This document shows, in pieces, positions 22,704 to 33,374 of a stretch of 64,000 nt of DNA (its first letter is position 1; each line of letters begins with the position of its first letter). The stretch is from Botryosphaeria dothidea (taxonomy: Eukaryota > Ascomycota > Dothideomycetes > Botryosphaeriales > Botryosphaeriaceae): the NCBI GenBank assembly GCA_011503125.2, contig WWBZ02000082.1, positions 2,790,001 to 2,854,000 on the forward strand. The letters run 5' to 3'. Both the position numbers and the translations under genes were made by a program. The notes under the pieces were generated by a model. It saw nothing but the letters and a program-made list of their open reading frames with translations. It was not told the DNA's origin and did no database searches.

Positions 22704-24101
22704 GGTAAGCAACAGACAAGGAGTGACCCGGTAAGATTATTTCACAGGTACAAGTTGAGGGCCCGAGACACTTATAAGTGCTGACAGCTGGGCCCACGGC
22801 AATTGACCAACAGCCAAGCGGTAGGTGACAGTAGTGCGAGGTGTAAGACAAACGGCAACGGGGTGGACTGGGATCTGGGGAAGCGGGGCTGTACCTGGAG
22901 GTGGAATGGGCCCGGATGTTGGGTGCGTTGGTATTGAAGGCTTCGGCGGATCGAGCAGAGTGGGTTGCCTGGCCGGAGCTTCCGCATCTTCGGACTTCGT
23001 TAAGCCCAAAACGGCAGAAGACGACATATTCCAGATGCTGATTAGTTTCTTGGCTGCTCTGCAGCTCTGCAACGGAGCTCCCACTGAGGAAGAAGTGGCG
23101 CGCGGGACATATTACGTGATATTACTGGAGGCGGCGAAGAGACTTTTGGTAATAATGTTCTTTATTAGTCCCACAGTATGGAAGCAAGCTTAATTAGCCG
23201 GCATGACTCCTGGTTGTAATGGAGATAGCCTCGATTACCGATGGGCGGGAGAAGCTTAGCCCCCATGATCAGCCATGTGGGGTGTCGATCAATGAAAGTC
23301 GAGGAACGTGCGTACAGAGGAATACTGTAGCCTATGGTTAGCGCCGAATGAAATAGGCCCATAGAAAAAGATGTAATCCGGTCGGCAGCGAGAAGTCGAG
23401 GTGTTCTTCCGGACATAAGTGCATTGTGTTTCTGGTGAGAATGCGATCCGGATAAATGTTCTAACTCGGTACGGGATTTTGTTGGTCGGAGGCTCTCTTG
23501 TAGAGACGGTGCGGTCGGACACGGCATTTCATGCTGTGCTACACGACAGACAGGGTGTTATCGCATCGTGGCATGCGTTGGACCCCGCAGCCATTACACA
23601 TGCGGATAAATTGCGGCGACGGCCTCCTATCGACCCGGGCAGCGGGACAGACGAGCGAGGAGAGTGTGAAATCAACGGCACGGAAGTGGGGACGACGACT
23701 CCCAGCTGACGATGATTGATGAGGGCGCGAGGTGAAGGATGTGTCGGTTGCGGAAGGAAGGAGAGCCGGATCCTGGCTGACACGCGCCTTCCTGCCGCTG
23801 CCCGCCCCGCACCTCCTGCCCGCCTCTTCCTTCCCCCTCGACCAAGTCTGCCTGCCTGCATTTCCAACATCTGCGCCCTCCTGCCGAGACATGCGGATCG
23901 CCTGCGAATGTAAGCTACACCGCCGACACGTCAGTCATTTTGTTGTGCACTGCTGTTAAACTCGATGTTGTGTCTCGTTCCACCGCCGTTTCTATCGACC
24001 ATGTCACGAGCAAGCCACAACGTGCTTTACAATCCACAAACCGAATATCATTACTTATGTTATATGCTTCCATACCCGGCCACTTCGATCATACCACGCT
24101 T
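22704..24101. other. Intergenic region, 1.4 kb
   Basis: Contains the carboxylesterase promoter on the left and the 3' flank of the tyrosinase gene on the right. The overlapping frames at 23529-23892 are low-complexity Arg/Pro/Gly and not supported. Confidence 0.45.
22769..22780 (-). promoter_or_regulatory. TATA element inside a perfect palindrome
   Basis: CACTTATAAGTG is a perfect 12-base palindrome containing TATAAG, 66 bases upstream of the carboxylesterase ATG. It probably serves as its TATA box; the symmetry may be chance. Confidence 0.5.
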
Positions 24102-25888
24102 TCACAAATACAGCTCGTCGTAGTCGTAGCAGAGCGCTCCACCTCGAATGTCCATCACGTCACCCACACGCACCCAGCTGGAGTTTGACAGAGGCCCAAA
24201 GTGCATCTGGTAGTCCAGCGTGATGTTCTTGTACGGAATGTCACCGTTGAAGTTGAACGGGTACGCGAACTGCGTGTCCGGTCCGGCGATGTCCTTGACG
24301 CGAGTCTCCAAGTCTGCGGTGCCGTAATCTGTCAGCATGCACCATCTCCCACCTCTCTGGTTCTTTTCCCGGAAATGCACGTACCTTGGCTCTCCCAAGT
24401 CCACCAGATGCGGTCCATGTTTGCGTGGTGCAGGAAGAATAGCGGCTGTACCACCTGTCAGTTGTTCCCAAAGCCACAGCTATTGCAGGAAGGAAAACTT
24501 ACGTCCGACGGACTGTTGTACAGGTCCCCTATGTCACCCAGCTCTCCGCCAACTCCCAAGTGACCACCTCCATGATAAGTCAGGCCATCAACATCAACTC
24601 TCCCCTGAGTGACAATATCAAATTCCTGGAACGTCTGCCCGACAAGAGCTCTCTCCACCACGATAATGTTCAACTTCTGGGAAGCAAGCCATGGGCTGAT
24701 GTCACGCGTGAAGCAGCGAGGGTTGTAAGCGGTAGAGTCTGTGCATATCAGCTATTGGTCTTCATGTTCAGATAGTCTATAAGGATGTCGACGCACTGTT
24801 CGGCCCCATATGGACCGTGTAGTTTCTGAACGGACCCGTAGTGACGCAACCTTAAATTCGCGTTAATTTCATCATGAAACCTCGCAAACAAAGAGCAGCG
24901 CCTATTGAACTTACCACCGCCTGTCTTGCCCGGAATATGCAGACGCACGCTCGTGTCATTGCTGCTGTCGATATAGTAGCCATTTCCGCCGAAGCCCGTG
25001 TCCGGGTCGAAGATCGGCGACTTCAGGAACCCATCCTCAGTGGCATCCAAGGTCCAGTCTGGCGAAGGGTGTTAGTATAAAGTCTGGCATGTAGGCAAGA
25101 TGTGAAAGCGTCTTGCGGAGCAGACTTGGAGGAAACACGCACCCCAGTACCTGATGTGCTGTTAGCTGAGTTGGACATTATTGTATCTGTTTTGCGTAGT
25201 GACTTACGGCTGACCGCTTTCCCAGCCACACTCGTTGCGCAGAGCTGATTCATATGCGGCAACGTAATACCTGTGCCAGCTGCACTCTTACGTGAGTTAT
25301 CGGACCAGTAAAGTTGCGGCGAACTTCCGACATACGCTTGGAAATGTCCCTATAATGAACAGTGAGGTTAGTAACTCGTATGATCAAAGCCCCGCTTTAC
25401 AGAAGACGTACTACAAAGTGGACATAGTCTGTTTCGTTGATGTGTCCGGCAACGAAATCGTCGTATCGGGTGCGGGCGCCGGCGAAGAAGGATGTTGTCC
25501 TTGCACCCTTGGCCTGCAAGCACTGGACGGCGCTGATGTACGAAGCTTTCTCATCATTAGACAAATTTCTCCTAGAGAATAAAACAGTCAGCTTCTGCCA
25601 ATATTAATCCCACCATATGCTTGGATAGGTGAATAAGCGCGGCATATCGTTGGGTAACTGATGTAATGCTTTGAAGGCAGAAACGATGATGGTAGCCATA
25701 CAGTTACAGTCAATCGTATCACCAGGCTTTCCAAGCAGAACTCCATCACAATGCCTGAAGGAACATTTCTCGACAAGGCACGGGTACTTTTTCACCTACC
25801 ATTCTTTTCGGACCGGAGCGTTCGAGCAGATCGCCGAAACAAGAGGGCTTAGCGCGAGGACGGCCAAGAGAGTCTTGAACGACGCCAT
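24102..25888 (-). CDS. Secreted tyrosinase (type-3 copper monophenol oxidase)
   Basis: Short secreted tyrosinase of 349 residues that oxidises phenols to quinones (melanin or secondary-metabolite chemistry). Ten exons: 25888-25800, 25571-25412, 25349-25336, 25279-25208, 25150-25143, 25058-24915, 24850-24797, 24738-24503, 24445-24385 and 24313-24102; all phases agree and the total is 1050 nt. A signal peptide ends near VSAICSNAP. CuA ligands are His73 (AGHINE), His81 (VHFVG) and His90 (FQAWHRYY). CuB ligands are His236 and His240 (HGGGH) and His265/266 (PLFFLHHANMDRIW). PYWDWTLDA is the conserved stretch after CuA. There is no C-terminal cap domain as in long tyrosinases. Exons 3 (14 nt) and 5 (8 nt) are microexons. 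It lies next to the esterase and FAD hydroxylase on the same strand. Confidence 0.93.
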
Positions 25889-25998
25889 TTTCCTTGAAAA
25901 GAAGACCAAGATCTCAAAAGAAGAAACAAGATTCAGGGCAAGCAATGCGGCTCAGCCAAAGTCAAGCTATTCAAGCACGACTGGGCATTTTCTTGGTT

Positions 25999-26004
25999 CT
26001 TATA
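25999..26004 (-). promoter_or_regulatory. TATA box of tyrosinase gene
   Basis: TATAAG on the minus strand lies 111 bases upstream of the tyrosinase ATG at 25888. Confidence 0.45.
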
Positions 26005-27114
26005 CAAAGTCGACCACCGGAGACCGCGTAAGAGGACCGGACTGAGCGATATCGGAAACACGGCCACCGACGTCAAAACTTATTAGGGAACGCCCTGATT
26101 CGTGGGAATGCCTGTTGCCATGTAGAAGAAGGATGCATTACGAGCAATAGAAAAACAAAGCGATTCGTATCCGAGCCAGGGCGAGAGTGCTTTGTGGGAC
26201 CCGACGGCTTGTGCTCGCCCAAATTATGGGATGGAGGGTGGGTGCAGAGGCCTACTGGTGAACATCAAGCCACCGAGAGTAGCGAGAGAAGTGGAGGCCT
26301 GGTGCGAAAGAAGGGAAGAATCCTTTAAATAAAGATAAGATCGGACTCCGATGTAGGAAAAACTGCATACGCAATTACAAGGCCCAGAAAATGTATCCGT
26401 AAAAACATTTCGCGTGGGTGGTAGGCAGAATCTGTACAAACCTCAGACCTCGCACGCTGTTGCGCACTACCTTCAACGTGCTTTTTTGTTGTGATATGCC
26501 GCACGATATTATGGCCGGAAGATCGTTCTAGACACGCTCTTGGAGATCTGCGATGCATTCAGCCCTCCAATTGCCACGCGGCAGATGTGGCGCTAGATAA
26601 TGACATGCGTCAATTGGATCAGGGAAAGATTCTGAGGCACACCAACACGGAGATCGCGCCATGGGAGGTTCTGCACCGGGCCTGTTTACGGTGGTAGCTC
26701 CGGGTAGTGCCCGAACAGCCGACGAATGCGTTTCGAAACGTGTGCCAGATTGAACATAGCCGAACATCTTTAAAACTTGGAGCCGCATAGTCTGCGAGCT
26801 GCTTGAGTCGCACCCCTGTAACAAGAGCCGAGTTTCACCCTATCGTTCACAGTCGGCCCTGTGCATGGCATGATTGAACCGTATGTGAGCCAGTGGTGTT
26901 GGAGGCAAAAGGCAACGTCATCATTTCCAGTACTTGTTGCTGTAAGCGAGACGGATTTGGAAGGAGGTACAAGTAAGGGAGAGCCACCGGAGCCACTAGA
27001 TGCATTAGCAAGATTCTTGTACAAACGTCTGCGTGCTATCGTCATTGATTCTGCTCGAGGAATCATCTGCGAGATAAATTCTAATCATTTTACAACAAAA
27101 GGGGTGAGAGCGTG

Positions 27115-27175
27115 GGAAGTTGAAGCACCTGTCCGGATGTGAACGTGACCGGTGTTCTAAACTTGCATCCCGATG
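27115..27175. repeat. Diverged inverted repeat related to the one at 16.1 kb
   Basis: Left arm begins GAAGTTGAAGCACC and continues TGTCCGGATGTG. The reverse complement of the right arm begins GGAGTTGAAGCGTT and continues CATCGGGATGC. Most arm differences are transitions. CTATAAAG lies about seven bases after the right arm, in the same relation as CATAAAAA at the 16.1-kb copy. Confidence 0.5.
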
Positions 27176-29197
27176 AACGCTTCAACTCCTCTCTATAAAG
27201 ACATGTTGCAACATTTAGGAAACCGACCTCTTTCCTCGTCCAGACTATCCTTTGTCGCTGTTAGTAGGACAAAAAGGAAGGCTTATCGTATATATTAACC
27301 TTTGTTTTTCTGAGTGGAAGACTTGCCTGTTTTGCTCCGTCAGCCAGTCACGCGAGAACGAACTTCTACTGCGTTTGCATCTGATATAGTATGGCGAGAC
27401 ATGCAGATACCGCGATAACTAGATGATCGGAGAACACGAAAATATGACCACTCGTCTCTTTGGGAGCCGAAGAACTCTGGCTAGGTCACTTAACTGTCCT
27501 CCGGCACTCGAAGATCCCAGAACTGGAACCATCTTCCTACTGTAGAGGATTCGCATGAAAATTTAGTATTCCGGCCAAGTCCGCTCACGAGAAAATTATC
27601 TTCTCGGCCGATGCTCCCCGGGTGGAACTTGGGCACAGTGTTTGCCAAGTACTGGGAAAGGTGCAATTCCTTTGGAACCAAGAAATCGGCAGCACCATTA
27701 GTACGTAGCAGATCGATACCGGCAGTGGAAATATGCATCCCTGGGAAGGAGTACGATCGTGGACAAGAGATCTCTACCGGAATGCAGGAACGCGATGTGC
27801 GAATATGGAGTAGATGCATCGACAACGCGGGCTCCTGTGTAACACACTTCTTGGTCTAGTTGGCATCTCCCAGTTTCTGGCTCATGTGAAGGAGCCTTTC
27901 ACTGGGTTTTCGGAAATGAACAACATCCGAACCCGAGGAGGATCCGATGGGCGCATCTCATCGAGACTTCGAGAAAGCGGAATGCACTTGATGCGGACGA
28001 GGTCGGACGAAAGCGCACTAAAGGGTCTTGGGTGTCGTACGTGTTGATATCCGGCTTCAAGTAGAATGGCCAACAAAGGCAGCGGAGAAAGGCGCGGCAA
28101 TGTGACCGAGCCGTTCTGGTTTCCCACGGGACGAAGACCACTGCTGTAGTGGGAATAGAACGGCTTGGCTCGAGATTTGGCAACGGCGGTGATACTAGGT
28201 GCGGCTACATCAAAGGGATGAGAGCACAGAGCGTATGGCGCGAGTGAGCGGAGCGGCGCAAGCCATTGGCATCGGCGGATGGCGGCAGAGGGTCTGCCAA
28301 GAGCTGGTCAGCAGACGGCGGCGCTGACACTGGAAGCGGAGGAACGGGGAGGAGTGGGGTGACCTTTGTGGAGATTGGGCGGAGATTGTCAGATCGGTGA
28401 GCCGCCGTCATTCTGGTTCGCTGGACGTTTGACAGACGGGCGAGATGAGCGAATTCAAGGAAAGGCTCGGTTGAGCATTCTTCCGACATGGGCTGGGCAA
28501 GGACGGCAAGGTTCAGGCGACCGGGCTGGAATGGGCGCTGATGAAGCGAAACGTAAACTCAATGACATTGTGACTTCAAGTAGCTCGCGGTTTATCGAGG
28601 CGGCTCTGCGGGCGACCATTCTTGATAGAGTTGCGGTGTTGTTGAGCTCCATGGCGAAGAGCACTAGCACGCGGGTCGGGCTTCGCAAATGCTTGGAGGC
28701 GGGGAGGCTGTCGGCAAAAGGGCATGGCGCAGGCGGCGAGGGAGAGGAGCGCGTGGAAGAGCGACTTGGCCCGCAGTTTACCCCAGACTGCAGCGCTCGA
28801 ACGGGCCGATTTCCCCATGGAGGTGGGCGTGAGGGTGGGCCACAGTAAGAGCGAGCGTTCCGCCACCACTGCGGGGAGCCATCCTAAGCCTTGCCCGGTT
28901 ACATCGCCCGCGCTTGGCCTGGACAAGCTCGCTCCTTTCGGTCATTGAGCGACCTTCCTCTCAACCCGGCACTGTGCTCTCGGCTTGCAAATCGCCCTGG
29001 TGGAGGCGTGTTCCAGCGCCAGGAAGCCGGCGGCCAAATGCCTGCAACTCTGTCTGCTATGACCCACGTAGCCCGCTCTTTAAGGTCGCCCGCTTCCCCA
29101 CGATTTTTGTCGAGTGTGGAGAGTCAATCGCCATCCACTCTCCCCAGCACCCTCGCCCTTTCCATTCTAGAATTGTCTCTTTCGCGCGTCGCCCACC

Positions 29198-30842
29198 ATG
29201 ACGAATTCCGACCACGAAATCAACGCCACCCTGGACGAGAAGAGGGACATCGAGCACATCGACGCAGAAGAGCTCGGCCAGCACATGCACATTCCCAAAA
29301 GGGAAGCGCCTGAGCTGGTGCGCGACCTGTCTGCCGAGGAAAGAACCCGCTTGGAGATAAAGCTGCGTCGCAAGATCGACCTGCGACTGATGCCCATGGT
29401 CATCATCATGTATGAACCACAATTACAACGAAAGAAAAATGTCCAGTGACTGACCATTTCCAAGGTACATCCTAAACTACATCGATCGCAACAACATTGC
29501 CGCTGCCCGTCTTGCTGGAATGGAGGAAGACCTGGGTCTTTCCGAGAGCCAATACTTGACTTCCGTCAGTATTCTCTTCGTCGGTTATCTTCTGATGCAG
29601 GTTCCCTCCAATCTGTACCTCAACAAAATCGGTCTGCCAGCCATCTATCTCCCAGCCTGTATGATCGTCTGGGGCGCCATCTCGACTGCCACCGCCGCCT
29701 GCCAAAATTTCGGCGGTCTTGTTGCCTGTCGATTCTTCCTCGGGTTCGTCGAGGCCGCCTACTTCCCCGGATGTCTGTTCTATCTGTCTTCATGGTATAC
29801 CCGTAAAGAGCTCGGCCTGCGTACTGCCATCCTCTACTCGGGCGCTCTCATCTCGGGTGCCTTCTCCGGTCTGATCGCCGCCGGTATCCAGGGCAACATG
29901 GACGGTGACCGCGGCCTGCGCGCCTGGCGCTGGCTCTTCATCATCGAGGGTGCCGCCACCGTCTTCATCGCCTCCTTTGGCTTTTTCATCTTGCCCAATT
30001 TCCCGCGTACTACCACATGGTTGACGGAGCAAGAGCGCCAGTTGGCCGTGTGGCGTCTGCAGGAGGACATTGGCATGGACGACTGGACCGGTTCCGAGGA
30101 CCAGAGCCTGTGGATCGGCTTCAAGCTGGCGTGCCAGGACGTCAAGATGTGGGTGCTCATGGGCCTGCTGTTCGGCATCGTCGGCGCCGGCAGCGTCACC
30201 ACCTTCTTCCCGTCCGTGGTCGAGACGATCGGCTACGGCAAGGTCGAGACGCTCCTCCTGACCGCGCCCCCGTACGTCCTGGCCGTGATAACCACCGGCG
30301 TCAATGCCTGGCACGCCGACCGCACCGGCGAGCGCTATCTCCACGTCGTCCTGCCCATCTGCCTGGGCATCGTCTCCTTCATCCTGGCCGCCGCCACCCA
30401 CTCCACCGCCCCGCGCTACGTCGCCATGATGCTGATGGTGTCCGGCGTCTATACTGGCTACGTCGTCGTCCTCGCCTGGATCTCCAACACGATCCCGCGC
30501 CCGCCGGCCAAGCGCGCCGCTGCACTCGCCTTCATCAACGCCGTGTCGAACAGCACTTCCATCTGGACGTCGTACGTGTACATCAATCCGCCAGGATATG
30601 GTAAGTTTTTCTCCCACCCCCTGACTCAATTGAGAACCTGTACAGCTAACGCCGTGAAAAAAAAAGTCGCCGCTTTCTCCATGGACTGCGCCATGCTCGG
30701 CTTCGCCGCCATCTGCGCAACCATCCTCCGCTTCATCCTCAAGAACCTGAACAAGAAGCTCGACCGGGGCGAGCACGTCGAGGGCGCCATCAACGCCGTT
30801 CCTGGACAAGCTGCGGATCGTGGGTTCAGGTTCCTGGTATGA
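29198..30842 (+). CDS. MFS transporter, anion:cation symporter (allantoate permease/Dal5-like)
   Basis: Plasma-membrane transporter of about 507 residues with 12 predicted helices. Exons: 29198-29409, 29465-30600 and 30667-30842. Family marks are the N-terminal RRKIDLRLMPMVIIMYILNYIDRNNIAAARLAG, the motif PSNLYLNKIGLPAIY, and RAWRWLFIIEGAATVFIASF, a hallmark of the ACS family that carries allantoate, nicotinate, pantothenate or other organic anions. The second intron (30601-30666) has CTAAC followed by GCCGTGA9G as its 3' end. It is 66 nt without a stop, so the unspliced frame is also open. I prefer splicing because it gives the conserved NPPGYVAAFSMDC. The substrate cannot be assigned. Confidence 0.9.
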
Positions 30843-31172
30843 TGTATTCTTGTTGACTTGGGAGAGAGAAAAAAGGGGAAATCTGGTTCCTATCGTGTAG
30901 CTGTTTTGGAAACATCTGCGGCTCGTAGTGCAGTCTGCAGTATATATATTCCGCATATACCATTGCATTTGTTCTAAGGTGCTGGGATTCTTTGCGTATT
31001 TATGCCTCGTGCGCTATGCATAACGAACTTGCGGGGCTTCTAAGTTCTCTAAACTGAAACTTCTGGTGAACCGATATATGACAGTCTTGCTCTTCTAGCG
31101 TTGATCTAAAAAAGCATACCTTGCATTTGATGCCTGAAACAATCAAAACTCTATTCATCAAAGCCAGCAGGT
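30843..31172. other. Convergent intergenic region
   Basis: Shared 3' flanks of the MFS transporter and the histidine phosphatase. It is A/T-richer, with AATAAA-like words but no single clear terminator. Confidence 0.4.
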
Positions 31173-33113
31173 TCAGGCTTGGCCGGGAAAGCGGGCTGGC
31201 CAAGGTTGCTTCCGCAGGCTCCCTTCCAGCTCTCCGGCGTAATACTTATCTACAATGGACTTGAAAGCCTCCTATAACATCGTTAGTAAACTGGACCCAA
31301 GCAAACTTATCAGGCTCGGTTGAGACTTACAAAGTACAGAAAGTGGTATCACCATCCAGGTGCTTGCCTTCCGCCTTGCAACCGGGAACCTGCATGATCT
31401 TGTCGTTGTACCTGACGCGAACATAGTAGTCCTTGAGAGACTCCTTTTGCTGCTCTGACAGCTCCTCCATCTTCTTGCGTGCGATACCATTCGGCGACGG
31501 TTGACCGCCCTGCTTGACACCCTTCGTGCTACCGAACAAAGACGCGAACCAGCCCTGCGGCTTGTCCGGCAACCTCTTGTTTGAAGATCTCCAAGGGTCG
31601 ATGTGCTGCTCGGAGGAACGCCATCCTTGCCCGGCCACCCGTGCTTACGGAACAGCTCGATGGCGATGTGGCTGGTGAACGGGGCCAATTCTCGTTCTGG
31701 AAGGCGCCCAAGCTGGACAGGACGGCCGCGAGGGTGGTGTCGTGGCAGCCGGACAGGGCGAACTTGATATTCTGCTCGCCGCCCCTGCCCTTGCCCCAGC
31801 GCGCCGTCTTCCCCGCCGACCTCGACCACGCCGTCCCAGCCGCTCTGCTCGACATTGCCGGTCATGCGGCCTCACGATGTCGCCCATTAGCCCGCCGATG
31901 CCGAGCATGCGGTACTCCTTCGACTCCCAATACCCGGCATACCATTCCTCGCAGACGATCTTGTCGATGGTCTGCCGGAGCTTCGGGTCATAGAACTCGC
32001 TGGGCAGGCGAACTCGCTCGTCGTGGGCCAGGGTGCCATTGACAGTGTCCATGATACCGGAGAGACGGGGATGACCGTCTACGGCCACTCGCTTGGCGTT
32101 ATCCGGCATCCACTTTGATATCTTCTTGTTCAAGTAGTCCATATCGTCTGTATCATTCCACCGATCGGCAGCCCGCTGTGCAAAGGCGCGGCTCAACTGT
32201 GCGAAGCGGCGACAGTTGCCATCGTTCGGATACAAGGTCTCATCGGCTGGAGAACGAGTTATGATCGTGGGTGCCGGAAAGTCAGCAGTTCGCGCCGAGA
32301 GCGGATAGAAGCCCCAGAAAGCCTGCTGGACAGACTCCAAGGCTCGTGGGATGGGTGTTGCGCGCAAGTATATCATGTCGGCATCGGAGATCAGGCGAGG
32401 CATGAAGCCTAGCTGGTCGACGTAGAGGTGTCGAAGTCGCCGCCCCAAAGCCAATGTAGTATCACGGCCCTTGTCGGTGAGCTCACCAGGCTGGCTTCGA
32501 ACAATTAGTTGAATCATTTCCAACACAGGATCCAGGGGCCTACCAGATAGCGTCGAACTCGCCATTCGGGCCTGATGCTATCACGGGACCGTCATCACCC
32601 CCAAATGTCTCAAGTCTCCTTCGCCATTTAAGCTCATCCCATTGTGAAGCATCATTCGCGCTCATGATCACGCTGGTCAATCGACGCGCCGCATTGCAGT
32701 ATGGCCAATCTTCGTAGTGTTAGAGGAGCGAGGTGGCATGTGGAAATGGTGCTTACGAGGTGGGAGCCCGGCCTGTACAACGCAGTATCAGTATATCCCT
32801 GAAAAGTGGCCTGACAGGAGCTTGTGGGATTTGGCGCGACGCTTACATTGCGGAAACGGGGAGAGACGGGACTTCGCTCGCCTGGACTTGATTGAGCTCA
32901 TGAAACCATCGTCAACTATTCCTCTCGCAAAGCCGTGACTGACCATGACGAAGCAGCTAGAATTCCATGAGCAATTAGCAACGGCGCAATTCGCGGTGGG
33001 AAGTCCGATCTACAGAGGCGTACCACTTGGACGAGCTGAAGCTTCAGGTCTTTGGGATAGAGCTGGTTAAGCTCCTCCGGCGTGTAGGGCGAGTGCGGAG
33101 TGAGAGTGGTCAT
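31173..33113 (-). CDS. Histidine acid phosphatase family protein (branch 2), five apparent frameshifts
   Basis: Predicted phosphatase of the histidine superfamily with fungal relatives of ACP6/lysophosphatidate-phosphatase type. Exons: 33113-33024, 32956-32944 (13 nt), 32881-32847, 32772-32757 (16 nt), 32709-32544, 32494-31331 and about 31271-31173. The catalytic motif LLRHGERSPVSPRFRN, with phospho-acceptor His34, is assembled from exons 2 and 3. CQPGELTDKGRDTTLALGRRL and YLRATPIPRALESVQQAFWG follow. The general-acid motif is SGCHDTTLAAVLSSLGAF. The last third does not read in one frame. Extra bases near 31867-31872 and 31793-31816, missing bases near 31681-31684 and 31630-31632, and one missing base at the last splice junction are needed to connect conserved blocks to the stop at 31173. 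No signal peptide. Divergent from the PPR gene. Confidence 0.8.
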
Positions 33114-33374
33114 TATGGGTGAGTGGTGGGAAGGTCAATTCATGATCGGAAAAGGTGAAGCTCTCTGGAGTTGAGTTGAGCACTGCGTCACCGACGGCGC
33201 TGTTTCGCTCACCGCCTGGGCCGATCCTCGGCCAGACACGGCCCACCCGGTCCAATATTATGCCGAGTCCGAAGTGCCGATGCGCCGATTGCCGGCCAGC
33301 TCTGGAAGCTTTCCGCAAGCTCAGCACCGCAGCCTTCAATCTCCCATTGACGCCCCGCGTCACTAATCTGCACC
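33114..33374. promoter_or_regulatory. Divergent promoter, phosphatase/PPR pair
   Basis: Only 261 bases separate the two start codons, so the genes share a bidirectional promoter. A CCAAT box lies at 33252-33256 on the + strand. No TATA box is evident, as is common for housekeeping pairs. Confidence 0.55.

Larger units (their letters stand above)
25889..29197. other. Gene-poor region, 3.3 kb
   Basis: No supported gene. The left end is the tyrosinase promoter and the right end (28900-29197) the C/T-rich leader of the MFS transporter. A decayed inverted repeat sits at 27115-27175, followed by CTCTATAAAG. Frames at 27490-27825 (minus) and 28366-28848 (plus) have no family resemblance. Confidence 0.45.

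Noticed and set aside
18786..25888. FAD monooxygenase, esterase and tyrosinase as a melanin or pigment cluster
   Set aside because: All three are on the minus strand, but there is no polyketide synthase or regulator, and 0.5-1.4 kb gaps separate them; proximity alone is too weak.
27490..27825. 111-codon minus frame
   Set aside because: Considered as a relic of an element near the inverted repeat at 27.1 kb, but no domain or repeat supports it.
29790..30968. 392-codon open frame on the minus strand
   Set aside because: It is the exact antisense of the MFS transporter; its Gly/Asp/Glu/Gln-rich composition is a shadow of GC-rich codons.
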